A stretch of DNA of 64,000 bases, taken from NCBI RefSeq assembly GCF_900096585.1, contig NZ_FMYH01000002.1, positions 331,997 to 395,996 of the forward strand, written 5' to 3'. How positions within the stretch are numbered: the first letter of the stretch is position 1; the number at the start of each line of letters is the position of its first letter. This document shows positions 35,899-44,227 of this stretch, in pieces. Position numbers and translations under genes: made by a program. The notes below the pieces were generated by a model, which ran no database searches, was not told the origin of the DNA, and worked only from the letters and a program-made list of their open reading frames with translations. This stretch comes from Sanguibacter gelidistatuariae. GTDB lineage: Bacteria > Actinomycetota > Actinomycetes > Actinomycetales > Cellulomonadaceae.

Positions 35899-36201
35899 CG
35901 TCGTGCTGGTCTGCGGTGGGTCCAGAGGCGCCAGCCGCGGGCCGCGAGGAAGAACACCGTGAAGTACAGGGCGAGCCCTGCGCGGTCGTCGCCGCGCCCG
36001 CGGTGCTGCCGACGGCGTCGAGCAGGCCGAGGGTGTAGGCGAGAAGCATGAACGTCGTGAGCGCCGCCAGGAACCCGGCGGCCAGTCCGCCTACCCACCA
36101 CTGCGGGAGCTTGCGGCCCTGAGCGGTTGCCGCGGCGCCGAGGTCCGCGCGGAGCTCGGCATAGATCGCCCTGCTGCGGTCCGGGTGGGAGCGGATGTCA
36201 T
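35895..36201 (-). pseudogene. Frameshifted membrane partner of the PadR regulator
   Basis: An ATG overlapping the padR stop (TGATG) starts a frame that soon becomes unlike protein. A second frame then reads AIYAELRADLGAAATAQGRK and a hydrophobic helix (LAAGFLAALTTFMLLAYTLG). A third frame carries ALYFTVFFLAARGWRLWTHR to a stop at 35895. Joined, these would give a protein of about 100 residues with two membrane helices, the usual partner of PadR regulators. At least two frame changes are needed, so it is either a decayed gene or a place with sequencing errors. Confidence 0.6.
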
Positions 36202-36533
36202 CAGATCTCTCCGGGGGTAAGGATGTTGACGATCTCGCTGAGCTCGTTCCAGGCTGCGAGCCCCTGCGCAAGGCGCACGGCGCCGTGGAGCGTGGGCGCG
36301 TAGTACTTGCGCGCGGGGCCAGACGACGAGGCGACGAGTCGCGAGGTGATGGCACCTTCGCGCTCGAGACGGGTGAGGATCGGGTAGACGGTGCCGGTCG
36401 CGACGTCGGTGAGGCCGCCGGCCTGGAGCCGGGTGACGAGCTCGTAGCCGTAGGACTCCTCGGTGCGGAGCAGGGCAAGGACGAGCGTGGGGAGGATGCC
36501 CTTGAGGAGCTGGGGGTCGCGATGGATACTCAC
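36201..36533 (-). CDS. PadR-family transcriptional regulator
   Basis: This 110-residue protein is a short PadR: LLKGILPTLVLALLRTEESYGYELVTRLQ, TGTVYPILTRLEREGAITS and GPARKYYAPTLHG form the winged helix, and a C-terminal helix serves dimerisation. PadR proteins repress nearby transporter or stress genes and respond to small molecules. The start is GTG at 36533. The partner gene downstream is frameshifted. A 27-base inverted repeat lies 16 bases upstream and is a likely autoregulatory operator. Confidence 0.9.
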   Translation of the reverse strand: MSIHRDPQLLKGILPTLVLALLRTEESYGYELVTRLQAGGLTDVATGTVYPILTRLEREGAITSRLVASSSGPARKYYAPTLHGAVRLAQGLAAWNELSEIVNILTPGEI

Positions 36534-36548
36534 GGTCGTAACCTATAC

Positions 36549-36575
36549 CCACTAGCGGGCATTGCCAGCTAGTGG
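36549..36575. promoter_or_regulatory. Candidate PadR operator
   Basis: CCACTAGC (36549-36556) and GCTAGTGG (36568-36575) are perfect 8-base arms separated by 11 bases, 16 bases upstream of the padR start. A TATAGG -10-like box (minus strand) lies at 36542-36547 between this repeat and the start. The geometry fits self-repression. Confidence 0.55.
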
Positions 36576-36608
36576 AGCGCGGAAACTCTCGTCCAGAGGG
36601 GTGCCTGG

Positions 36609-37751
36609 CTAGAGCGGCTTGCCGGCGCGCATCTCGGCCACGAGGGCCGAGACGACGACGTCGAGCTCGCCGCCGTTGCGCCGGGCGACCGCGCGCTGGC
36701 GCTGGTAGCCGGCCCCACGCCGCATGATCGTGCGGATGCCGTCGAGCTCGTCGAGGCAGCCCAGACGGACGGCGACCGGCTCGAGCTCGACGAGCAGGCG
36801 GGAGACCGCGTCGGTGACTAGCTCCTCGTGGCCGCGCTTGTCGAGGATGAGGATCGCGTCCATGCCGTAGCGCGCCGAGCGCCACTTGTTCTCCTGGGCG
36901 AACCACGGCGGGATGGTCGGCAGCTCCTTGCCCTCGTCGAGCATGGTCGACAGGTGCTCCACGAGGCAGTGGTTGAGTGCGGCCAGCGCGAGCACCTCGG
37001 TGATGTTGGAGGCACCGTCGCAGATGCGGGTCTCCAGGGTGCCGAACCGGGGGGAGGGGCGCAGGTCCCAGCGGACCTCGTCGAACTGGTCGATCACGCC
37101 CGTGTGCATCATGTCCGCGACGTAGGCCTCGAGCTGGGACCACTCCTCGAACTGGAAGCCGAGCCCCGCGGTGGGCAGCTGCTGGAACATGAGCGCCCGG
37201 TTGGAGGCGTAGCCGGTGTCCTTGCCGCCCCAGAACGGGCTCGAGGCGGACAGGGACTGGAAGAAGCCGAAGTAGGTGAGCATCGCCCGCGAGATGGGCA
37301 GCACCTTGTCCCGGTCCTCGATGCCCACGTGCACGTGCACGCCGTAGATGAGCATCTGCCGGCCCCACCACTGGGTGCGGTCGATGAGCGTGGCGTACCG
37401 CTCCTTGTCGGTGACCTTCTGCTGGGCCCACCGGGCGAAGGGGTGCGTGCCGGCGCTCATGAGCTCGACCCGCAGGGGGTCGGTGAGGGTCCGGATCTCT
37501 TCGATGCTGCGCTCGAGGTCGTCGCCCGCCTGGCGCACGGTCCGGGACACCCCGGAGACCACCTCGACGGTGTTGAGCAGCAGCTCCTGGCGGATGTTGG
37601 GGTGCTGGGACCCGTCGGCGGGCGCGACGGCGTCGAGCACGGTCTGGGCGACCTGGCGCAGGTCGCCGGAGTCCTTGTCGACGAGGGCAAGCTCCCACTC
37701 GATGCCGACGGTCGACCGCTCCGAGCGGGCGAAGGGCAGGTGCATGGTCAC
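36609..37751 (-). CDS. Carboxylate-amine ligase, GCS2 / YbdK type
   Basis: This 380-residue protein belongs to the glutamate-cysteine ligase GCS2 family: VGIEWELALVD at the N-terminus, VHVHVGIEDRDKVL, FGTLETRICDGASN and NKWRSARYGMDAILI. YbdK-type members have weak glutamate-cysteine ligase activity in E. coli; in actinobacteria they are often annotated as carboxylate-amine ligases with unknown natural substrate. It is not the EgtA/mycothiol ligase type. GTG 37751 overlaps the stop of the upstream methyltransferase gene, so both are co-translated. Confidence 0.9.
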   Translation of the reverse strand: MTMHLPFARSERSTVGIEWELALVDKDSGDLRQVAQTVLDAVAPADGSQHPNIRQELLLNTVEVVSGVSRTVRQAGDDLERSIEEIRTLTDPLRVELMSAGTHPFARWAQQKVTDKERYATLIDRTQWWGRQMLIYGVHVHVGIEDRDKVLPISRAMLTYFGFFQSLSASSPFWGGKDTGYASNRALMFQQLPTAGLGFQFEEWSQLEAYVADMMHTGVIDQFDEVRWDLRPSPRFGTLETRICDGASNITEVLALAALNHCLVEHLSTMLDEGKELPTIPPWFAQENKWRSARYGMDAILILDKRGHEELVTDAVSRLLVELEPVAVRLGCLDELDGIRTIMRRGAGYQRQRAVARRNGGELDVVVSALVAEMRAGKPL

Positions 37752-39058
37752 TCCATCTCCGCTGCGGGCGGCGGCGTCGGGCGGTCGGTCGCGGGACGGT
37801 CGAGCGGGTCGACGATCAGCACGTGCTGCGCACCGGCGACCCTGGTCAGCACGATAGTCGCCTCGGCCGAGCCCTTGAGGCCGAGCTGGCCGCGCAGCTG
37901 CTCAGGCGTGACCGCGGTCCCGCGCTTCTTGATCGTCAGGCGGCCGACGTCGCGCTCGCGGAGGTAGCTGCGCAGCCGCTTGAGCCCAAACGGCATGGTG
38001 TCCAGGATCCGGTAGCCGGTTGCGAGCGAAATATCCGGCGTTCCGCCATCAGCGGCTTCCGGCCCGAGGTCGCTCGTGATGTAGGCGATCGTCGGGTCGA
38101 GCAGGCGTCCACCCAGGGCGCGGGCCGCGTCGGCGACGAGGCCTGCGCGGATCACCGCGCCGTCGGGCTCGTAGAGGTACCCGCCCAGGCCGGTGGTGTC
38201 GGAGACCGACTCCGGGCCGGTGGCTCCGGGCAAGGAGTCGACGCCGTCGCTGCGGAACGTGCGCCCGGCTGTCTGGCCGTCGTGGGTGCGCAGCAGCAGG
38301 GCGGTGCGGCCGTGACCGTCGGGGGCGAGCGGCCCGAACCACAGGCCGGCCTCGACGACGTCGCCGTCGACCGACACCCACTGCGCCTCGCAGTCGCTGG
38401 GTAGCCCCTCGTGCGGGATGCCAGGGCCGACCTTGATGCCGACGGCAGGCACGCGGCTGCGTAGCGCCCATACCTCGTCGAGGGCCGGGGCGTAGGCCTT
38501 GGGGTCGAAGATCCGCTTGCCGGAACTCGTGCGACGGGCCGGGTCGGCGTAGATCCCGCCGCTGCCCGAGGTGTAGCCCTCGGCCTCGAAGTCGAGGCTC
38601 AGGCCGTCGGCGTGGCGCACGACCGCCTCGGGGAAGGCGCGCAGGTTGACGGTCGCGACCGCGGCGGTCGCCTCGTCGATGTCGGTCGCGAGGACCCGTA
38701 GGCCGACGCCGGCGAAGGCCATCGAGTCGGCGCCGATCCCGCAGGTGAGGTCGGCCACCCGGTCGATCCCTGCGGCGAGGTAGCGCTGGGCGTGGCGGGC
38801 CGCGACGACGAGCCGGGTGGCCTGCTCGAGGCCGGCCGGGGTGAAGAGCATGCCGTCGGCGAAGGGACCGAACTTGGGCTCGGCCTTGGCGCGCAGCCGG
38901 GACTGGGTGAGGACGAGGGCGACGACGTCGGGGTCGAAGCCCTTGGCGCGCAGCCGCTCGGAGAGCACCATCGCGAGCTTCTCCTCATAGGGAGGAAGTG
39001 CGTTGAGGAGCGCCCAGGCGTCCTGGTCGAGGAGCTTGGCGAGCGCAGCGGGATCCAT
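37748..39058 (-). CDS. Class I SAM-dependent methyltransferase with THUMP-like domain
   Basis: A 436-residue protein. The Rossmann methyltransferase part has VADLTCGIGADSMAFA (about 100-115), VLATDIDEATAAVA and the catalytic-loop-like GIYADPARR (about 167-175). The C-terminal about 85 residues (LKRLRSYLRERDVGRLTIKK, then GSAEATIVLTRV) resemble THUMP-like domains seen in actinobacterial proteins. A nucleic acid substrate is likely but not shown. The ATG is at 39058; the downstream ligase overlaps its stop. Confidence 0.85.
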   Translation of the reverse strand: MDPAALAKLLDQDAWALLNALPPYEEKLAMVLSERLRAKGFDPDVVALVLTQSRLRAKAEPKFGPFADGMLFTPAGLEQATRLVVAARHAQRYLAAGIDRVADLTCGIGADSMAFAGVGLRVLATDIDEATAAVATVNLRAFPEAVVRHADGLSLDFEAEGYTSGSGGIYADPARRTSSGKRIFDPKAYAPALDEVWALRSRVPAVGIKVGPGIPHEGLPSDCEAQWVSVDGDVVEAGLWFGPLAPDGHGRTALLLRTHDGQTAGRTFRSDGVDSLPGATGPESVSDTTGLGGYLYEPDGAVIRAGLVADAARALGGRLLDPTIAYITSDLGPEAADGGTPDISLATGYRILDTMPFGLKRLRSYLRERDVGRLTIKKRGTAVTPEQLRGQLGLKGSAEATIVLTRVAGAQHVLIVDPLDRPATDRPTPPPAAEME

Positions 39059-39090
39059 GAAGCGATCCTTTCACGTCGCGTCCCCCCGAA

Positions 39091-39179
39091 ACCCACCCCC
39101 ACCCGCTGAGTGCGGTTAAACGGCTGCCTGATGTCCGGTTTGAGCAGCCGTTCGGGGGCACTCAGCGGTGGGGGTGGGT
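39091..39179. repeat. Long nested inverted repeat at the MATE gene end
   Basis: Outer arms 39091-39113 and 39158-39179 are complementary apart from one bulged base (22 pairs). Inside them AACGGCTGC (39119-39127) pairs with GCAGCCGTT (39144-39152) around a 16-base loop. The right arm includes the last codons of the MATE gene. It could end transcription from both convergent or tandem sides, or be a dispersed palindromic element. Confidence 0.6.
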
Positions 39180-40652
39180 CGCTTCGGCGGGGACGCGTTG
39201 GGCGTCCAGCTCGGCGACGACAAGCGGGTCGGTCTGCTCGGGGGCGAGACCGACCGCCACGACCGGCTCGGGAGCGTGCAGGTCGACCTGCGTGCGCTCG
39301 GCGTCCAGGGCGTGGAAGCGTTCCTCCTCGAGGAGCCAACGTCGTTGCTTGGCCCAGGAGATCCACACCGGGACCAGCGCCGCGATCCACGCCAGCGGTG
39401 CCGCCAGCGCCACGCCGACGAAGCCGAAGTGCTTGGCCAGGAGCAGCGCAGCGGCAACCCGGGTGACCAGCTCCATCACCCCGGCGAGGGTCGGGACAAA
39501 TGTCTTCCCGAGGCCCTGGAGGGTGCCGCGCAGTGCGAAGAGCAGGCCGAGCGAGATGTAGAAGATGCCGTTGAGCACGAGGTAGGTGTGCGCCAGCTCG
39601 ACGACATGCACCTCGTGGTTACCGACGAACAGACGGACCATCGACGGCCCGAAGACGATGTTGACGCCCGCGATGAACAGGCTGAATGCGACGGACATGG
39701 CGCAGGTCACCCAGACGCCCTGGCGGATGCGCCGATAGGCGCGGGCGCCGTAGTTCTGCGCGGTGAAGGTCGCGATGGCGAGGCCGAAGGAGGCCAGCGG
39801 CGCGATGGCGAGGGTATCGACCTTCTGGGCGGCGGTGTACGCGGCGACCGACTCGGCGCCCAGGCCGTTGAGGGCGTACTGCAGCACGAGCGTGCCGATC
39901 GCGATGATCGAGGACTGGAAGCCCATCGGCAGGCCAAGCCGGAGCTGGATCAGCAGGTCCGACTTGGTCACCCGCCAGTCGGCGCGCGTCAGGTGCAGGA
40001 TGGGCATCTTCTTGCGGATCAGCCACAGGCACGCGACGACCGACACGAGCTGAGAGGAGATGGTCGCCAGCGCGGCGCCGCCAACACCCATGCCGAAGGA
40101 TCCGATGAACAGGAACACCAGGGCGACGTTGAGCACGCAGGAGATCGCCAGGAAGATCAGCGGGGTGCGGCTGTCGCCGAGTGCGCGGATGGTGCTGGCG
40201 AGGAAGTTGAAGAACATCGTCGCCCCGATGCCCCAGAACGTCACGACGATGAACACGGTCGCGTCGTCGATGATCTCGGGTGGGGTCCGCATGAGCTCGA
40301 GGAGGGGCCGGGCGATCGGCACGGCGATCGCGGTGAGAATGACGGCGAAGGCGCCGGTGATCAGCGCACCTGCCGCGACGGAGCGGCGCACGCCGGCGTG
40401 GTCGTTGGCGCCGAAGGCCTGAGCGGTGGGGATCGCGAAGCCGGCGGTCATACCCCAGGCGAAGCCAAGCAGCAGGAAGGACAGGCCGCCGGTTGAGCCG
40501 ACCGCGGCGAGGGCGTCGATGCCGATCAGGCGACCCACGACGAAGGCGTCAGCGAAGCCATAGAGCTGCTGGAACACGTTGCCGATGAGGAGCGGCAGCG
40601 TGAAGAGCAGGATGATTTTCGCTGGTTTGCCGGTTGTGAGGATCTTGGCCAT
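39162..40652 (-). CDS. MATE-family multidrug exporter
   Basis: This 496-residue inner-membrane protein has twelve predicted helices, starting KIILLFTLPLLIGNVFQQLY and YGFADAFVVGRLIG, typical of MATE exporters of the NorM/DinF group. It exports drugs or organic cations in exchange for protons or sodium. The cytoplasmic C-terminal tail of about 55 residues is charged, ending in residues encoded by an arm of the inverted repeat. The ATG at 40652 has no clear ribosome binding site. It is followed by the methyltransferase gene in the same direction, separated by the repeat. Confidence 0.93.
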   Translation of the reverse strand: MAKILTTGKPAKIILLFTLPLLIGNVFQQLYGFADAFVVGRLIGIDALAAVGSTGGLSFLLLGFAWGMTAGFAIPTAQAFGANDHAGVRRSVAAGALITGAFAVILTAIAVPIARPLLELMRTPPEIIDDATVFIVVTFWGIGATMFFNFLASTIRALGDSRTPLIFLAISCVLNVALVFLFIGSFGMGVGGAALATISSQLVSVVACLWLIRKKMPILHLTRADWRVTKSDLLIQLRLGLPMGFQSSIIAIGTLVLQYALNGLGAESVAAYTAAQKVDTLAIAPLASFGLAIATFTAQNYGARAYRRIRQGVWVTCAMSVAFSLFIAGVNIVFGPSMVRLFVGNHEVHVVELAHTYLVLNGIFYISLGLLFALRGTLQGLGKTFVPTLAGVMELVTRVAAALLLAKHFGFVGVALAAPLAWIAALVPVWISWAKQRRWLLEEERFHALDAERTQVDLHAPEPVVAVGLAPEQTDPLVVAELDAQRVPAEATHPHR

Positions 40653-41035
40653 GGGGGAGAGCGAGCTTCCGCGAGCAGGGGTGGGGGATCTATCCGGCCG
40701 TGTCCGCTGCGCTGTGTGGGGCTGAAGCAGGTGGTCGTCTGAGGATTCGAGCGTAGGCCCAGGTCGAGGCGATTGTCGAATCGATTCGAGGGTGGAATCT
40801 CAAAGGGAAAGAGGCGGCCATCTTTGCGTCATGGCGCGGGCTGGTGGAGGGAGGAGAAGAGCCTGGAGGGCACCTCGTTCGCGCTCACGAGGTTCGGTGC
40901 TTGCCCGGCGACGTCGCCACGCCGGGGCCGCGCGGTGTTCACCTTTCGGTGAGGTCGGCGCCGTCGTGCGTTCACGTCGTCTCGCAAGAATGTGAAAACG
41001 CTATCGGACACCCCGGTGGCGTTCTCTTTGATTGG
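40653..41035. other. 383-base divergent intergenic region with a palindrome
   Basis: No gene is supported here. The region drives the MATE gene leftwards and the metallophosphoesterase gene rightwards. Its main feature is a perfect 14-base palindrome at 40776-40789. The last part (about 40985-41035) is AT-richer than its surroundings and probably holds the promoter of the rightward gene, but no clear -35/-10 pair was found. Confidence 0.5.
40776..40789. promoter_or_regulatory. Perfect palindrome, LacI-type operator candidate
   Basis: TCGAATCGATTCGA is fully symmetric with a central CG, as in LacI-family operators. It lies 124 bases before the MATE start and 247 before the phosphoesterase start. 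Confidence 0.4.
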
Positions 41036-43633
41036 ATGATCGTGACCCAGACCCACCACGGGCCGCCCGGACGCAGGACGGCGGCACAGCGGCTCACGGC
41101 GATGCTCGGCGCCGCAGCGACCGTCGGAGTGCTCGCCCTGGCACCCGCTCCGGCTGTCGCAGCCATCCTGACCAATGACGTGACTGCACCGGCGGACGCT
41201 GCGCTCGGCTCTCGCTTCACCCTCGCCGTGCTTCCGGACACCCAGTTCTACTCGCGCTACTCCGAGGACCAGTTCCTGCCGCGGTACGGAAGTGACCCGT
41301 TCGCCACGCAGACCGCATGGCTCGTGGACCACCGTGAGGAGCTGAACATCCCCTTCGTCGCCCACCTCGGCGACATCGTCGACCAGGTCGGGACAGAAAA
41401 GGAATGGCGCGCCGCCGACCGTGCGATGGCGACGCTCGACGATGCGGGGATGCCCTACTCGATCCTCGCCGGCAACCACGACGTCCTGAACTCCTCCGAC
41501 GACTGGTTCGACACCGACTACACCCTCGCGGACGAGCCGTTCGTCCAGTGGTTCGGCACCGAACGGGCCGCGAAGCAGTCGACCTATGGCGGAAGTGACG
41601 ATACCGGCTTCAACCAGTTCCACATCTTCGAGGCCGCAGGGCAGGAGTTCCTCGTGCTCGCCCTCAGCTGGCGTGCCTCGGACGAGTCGCTCGCCTGGGC
41701 TCAGGACGTGCTCGCGGCGCACCCCACACTTCCGACGATCCTGACGACCCACTCCTTGCTCAACATCGAGCCCGACGGCACCTCGCCGAAGGAGGACCCC
41801 AACGGTCTGCGCCTCTGGGAGAAGTTGATCCGCAGCAACGACCAGATCTTCCTCACCTTCAACGGCCACTTCCACGGCGCGACCCAGCTGACGAAGACCA
41901 ACGACTTCGGCAATCCGGTGACCGAGGTCCTCATGGACTACCAGATGGCCTACGAGGGCGGGAACGGCTACCTCGGTCTGCTGGAGTTCGACCTCGGGGC
42001 GAACACGATTTCCCTCGAGACCGGTTCCCCATGGGTCGCGAGCAAGCCGCGTGACATGCTCACCTCCTATGACCAGGTGCTCCTGGAGGGTGAGCAGCAG
42101 CGTTTCACGATGCCGATCGTCTTCGCCGAGCGGTTCCGCGGATTCGCCCCCAACTTCGCCGCAGGCCCCGCGGACCAGCCTTCGCTCACCGCGAAGGCCA
42201 GAGAGATTCTGCTCGACGGGTTTGAGGCACCGGACTCCGCCTCGCTAGAGTTTCCCGGCTCCAGCGAGGACTACGTGCCCGTCGATGGGACGCTTGCACA
42301 CTGGCGGTTCGGGGGCGCCGAGGGGGTCGTGGCCGAGGGGCAGGTCTTCGAGGACGTCGCCGGGGGCGCCGACCTGCACCGGGTGGGCATCGCCGAGTCC
42401 GGTTCGGCCACGGCCCAGGCCGCGGACGTGACCGTCTCAGCGGACACGAACCCGTATTCCTCCGACGGCGGTGCGGTCTGCTTCGCCAACTCGGACAAGC
42501 GCACCGGTCGCCTGAGCTACCTGTCGACCGACGCGGACGCGGCGATCAACGACGTCAACCTCGACAAGGGCTACACGATCGAGACGTTCCTCAAGGTCGA
42601 CCCGGGCTGGAGCGCAGACGCGAACGGGTGGATGAAGGCGATCGTGCGGTCGGGGAACCGATCCACGATGCCGGGGATGCCGTGGATGCGCTGGGACTAC
42701 ACAGCGTCTCCCGCCGCGCTCGGCCTCTCGAACCTCAAGGAGCTCCAGTGGACCGAAGTCCCTGTGGACACCACCAAGGGCGACCGGACCTCGTGGTCGG
42801 GCGAGATCATGCCTGACCGCTGGATCCACGTAGCACTCGTCAACGATCCCCAGACCTCGCGCACCACCATGTACATCGACGGGGCGCCGGTCCTGCGCAA
42901 TGCGACGGACACCTTCGGCCAGAGCGTCAACGGCGCCATGCCGTGGATCTTCGGCGCGGACTGGTTCGACGACCGGGTGGGCAACGGCTGGGCCGGCTGC
43001 ATCGGGGAGACCCGGGTCATCGATCACCCGACCGGACCCGAGCAGTGGCTCACCGCTCGTCCCTCCCTCACCGGGTTCACGGCACTCGCGTCCGAGACCG
43101 AGGTGGTGGCGGGGCAGCAGGCCGTGCTGCACGGGACTGGCACACCGCGCGCCGAGGTGACGCTGAGCGGCGCTCTGGCTGGCCAGGCACAGGTCTCCTC
43201 CGACGGACGGTGGTCGATCGAGCTCGAGACGTCATCGGCTGCTGCCCGCGCCGTGGCCATCCTGCCGGGAGAGCACCACTACACGGCGACGCAGTCGTTC
43301 GGGACGCGCCAGTCGGCCCCGGTTGCCGGTGTGCTGCGGGTCGCTGAGACCTCGACACCGGATCCGGAGACGCCGGATCCGGGTACGCCGGGCACACAGG
43401 TGCCCGACGCCGGTACGCCTGCGCCGGGTGGGTCGTCGAGCGATCCCACCCAGCCGGGTTCGGGACACCCGAGTGATGGCGGCGGTCAGGCCGGGACGGT
43501 TCCCGGAGGTGACGGAAGCCTGGCGATCACCGGGGCGGGTGCGGTCGACCTGGCCTGCCTCGCTGCAGCAGTGCTCGCTCTAGGCATCGTCCTGCTCGTG
43601 ATCAAGCGCCGGACGGCCCGCATGGAACTGTGA
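41036..43633 (+). CDS. Sortase-anchored metallophosphoesterase with LamG-like domain
   Basis: This 865-residue exported protein has a signal peptide (about 1-43, ending APAPAVAA). The calcineurin-like phosphoesterase domain (about 60-330) has all metal motifs: LPDTQFYS (Asp68), LGDIVDQ, LAGNHD, ILTTHSLL and NGHFHG. A LamG/concanavalin-like domain spans about 455-640 (HWRFGGAEGVV, YTIETFLKVD, GCIGETRV), then an Ig-like segment. A Pro/Gly/Thr-rich spacer leads to LAITG, a membrane helix and the basic tail KRRTARMEL. LAXTG is the class E sortase signal of high-GC actinobacteria, so it should be fixed to the cell wall. The natural phosphoester is unknown. Confidence 0.9.
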   Translation: MIVTQTHHGPPGRRTAAQRLTAMLGAAATVGVLALAPAPAVAAILTNDVTAPADAALGSRFTLAVLPDTQFYSRYSEDQFLPRYGSDPFATQTAWLVDHREELNIPFVAHLGDIVDQVGTEKEWRAADRAMATLDDAGMPYSILAGNHDVLNSSDDWFDTDYTLADEPFVQWFGTERAAKQSTYGGSDDTGFNQFHIFEAAGQEFLVLALSWRASDESLAWAQDVLAAHPTLPTILTTHSLLNIEPDGTSPKEDPNGLRLWEKLIRSNDQIFLTFNGHFHGATQLTKTNDFGNPVTEVLMDYQMAYEGGNGYLGLLEFDLGANTISLETGSPWVASKPRDMLTSYDQVLLEGEQQRFTMPIVFAERFRGFAPNFAAGPADQPSLTAKAREILLDGFEAPDSASLEFPGSSEDYVPVDGTLAHWRFGGAEGVVAEGQVFEDVAGGADLHRVGIAESGSATAQAADVTVSADTNPYSSDGGAVCFANSDKRTGRLSYLSTDADAAINDVNLDKGYTIETFLKVDPGWSADANGWMKAIVRSGNRSTMPGMPWMRWDYTASPAALGLSNLKELQWTEVPVDTTKGDRTSWSGEIMPDRWIHVALVNDPQTSRTTMYIDGAPVLRNATDTFGQSVNGAMPWIFGADWFDDRVGNGWAGCIGETRVIDHPTGPEQWLTARPSLTGFTALASETEVVAGQQAVLHGTGTPRAEVTLSGALAGQAQVSSDGRWSIELETSSAAARAVAILPGEHHYTATQSFGTRQSAPVAGVLRVAETSTPDPETPDPGTPGTQVPDAGTPAPGGSSSDPTQPGSGHPSDGGGQAGTVPGGDGSLAITGAGAVDLACLAAAVLALGIVLLVIKRRTARMEL

Positions 43634-43690
43634 TCGGTGCCCAGGGGGAAGGGGGAGCCATCACGCGATCGACGGTGCCGCCACCGCATA

Positions 43691-43717
43691 TTGGCACTCG
43701 CCTTGACCGAGTGCTAA
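43691..43717. promoter_or_regulatory. CIRCE element (HrcA operator) of groES
   Basis: TTGGCACTC, nine bases, GAGTGCTAA: one mismatch from the CIRCE consensus (TTAGCACTC-N9-GAGTGCTAA). It lies 121 bases before groES. HrcA represses chaperonin genes at this site until heat shock. Confidence 0.92.
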
Positions 43718-43837
43718 CGCGGGCATAGATTTGTGCATGGCGACACACCTGATCGTGACCGACCCCCGCGACGGCGGTCCGGCCAGGACGTGGCCACCCT
43801 GAACTGTCCTGCATCTCTTTAGCGAAAGGGGATCCGC

Positions 43838-44134
43838 GTGTCGGTCTCCATCAAGCCGCTCGAGGACCGGATCGTCGTCAAGGCTCTCGAAGTTGAGCTC
43901 ACGACGCCCTCTGGTCTTGTCATTCCTGACACTGCCAAGGAGAAGCCCCAGGAGGGCGAGGTCCTGGCAGTGGGCCCGGGTCGTGTCGACGACAACGGCA
44001 ACCGCGTCCCGCTCGACGTCGTCGTCGGTGACAAGGTCATCTACAGCAAGTACGGCGGAACCGAGATCAAGTACTCCGGCGAGGAGTACCTCATCCTCTC
44101 GGCTCGTGACATCCTCGCCGTGGTCGTCAACTGA
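43838..44134 (+). CDS. groES: Co-chaperonin GroES
   Basis: A 98-residue protein, the family length, with [16 protein letters not shown], the mobile loop region [17 protein letters not shown] and [16 protein letters not shown]. Seven copies cap the GroEL cylinder for protein folding. The start is GTG after AGCGAAAGGGGATCC. It has a CIRCE operator upstream and a strong terminator downstream, so it is transcribed alone; groEL is not in this window. Confidence 0.97.
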   Translation: MSVSIKPLEDRIVVKALEVELTTPSGLVIPDTAKEKPQEGEVLAVGPGRVDDNGNRVPLDVVVGDKVIYSKYGGTEIKYSGEEYLILSARDILAVVVN

Positions 44135-44177
44135 TCACTGCGTGATGCATTAGGTGCATCGCTTACGTGATGCACAG

Positions 44178-44213
44178 GGAAGGCCCCGTGACCACCAGGT
44201 CACGGGGCCTTCC
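44178..44213. terminator. Bidirectional terminator between groES and the whiB-type gene
   Basis: A perfect 16-bp stem (44178-44193 with 44198-44213) has a 4-base loop between convergent genes. A second small hairpin, GATGCA-TTAGG-TGCATC, sits just after groES at 44144-44160. Confidence 0.8.
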
Positions 44214-44227
44214 TCGTGCTCGGGGGA

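Noticed and set aside
35895-36201. Programmed ribosomal frameshift in the PadR partner gene
   Set aside because: No slippery heptamer with a downstream structure was found, and two separate shifts would be needed; decay or sequence error is simpler.
37748-37751. A mycothiol or ergothioneine pathway role for the GCS2 ligase
   Set aside because: The motifs are of the YbdK group rather than EgtA, and no egt or msh genes are nearby.
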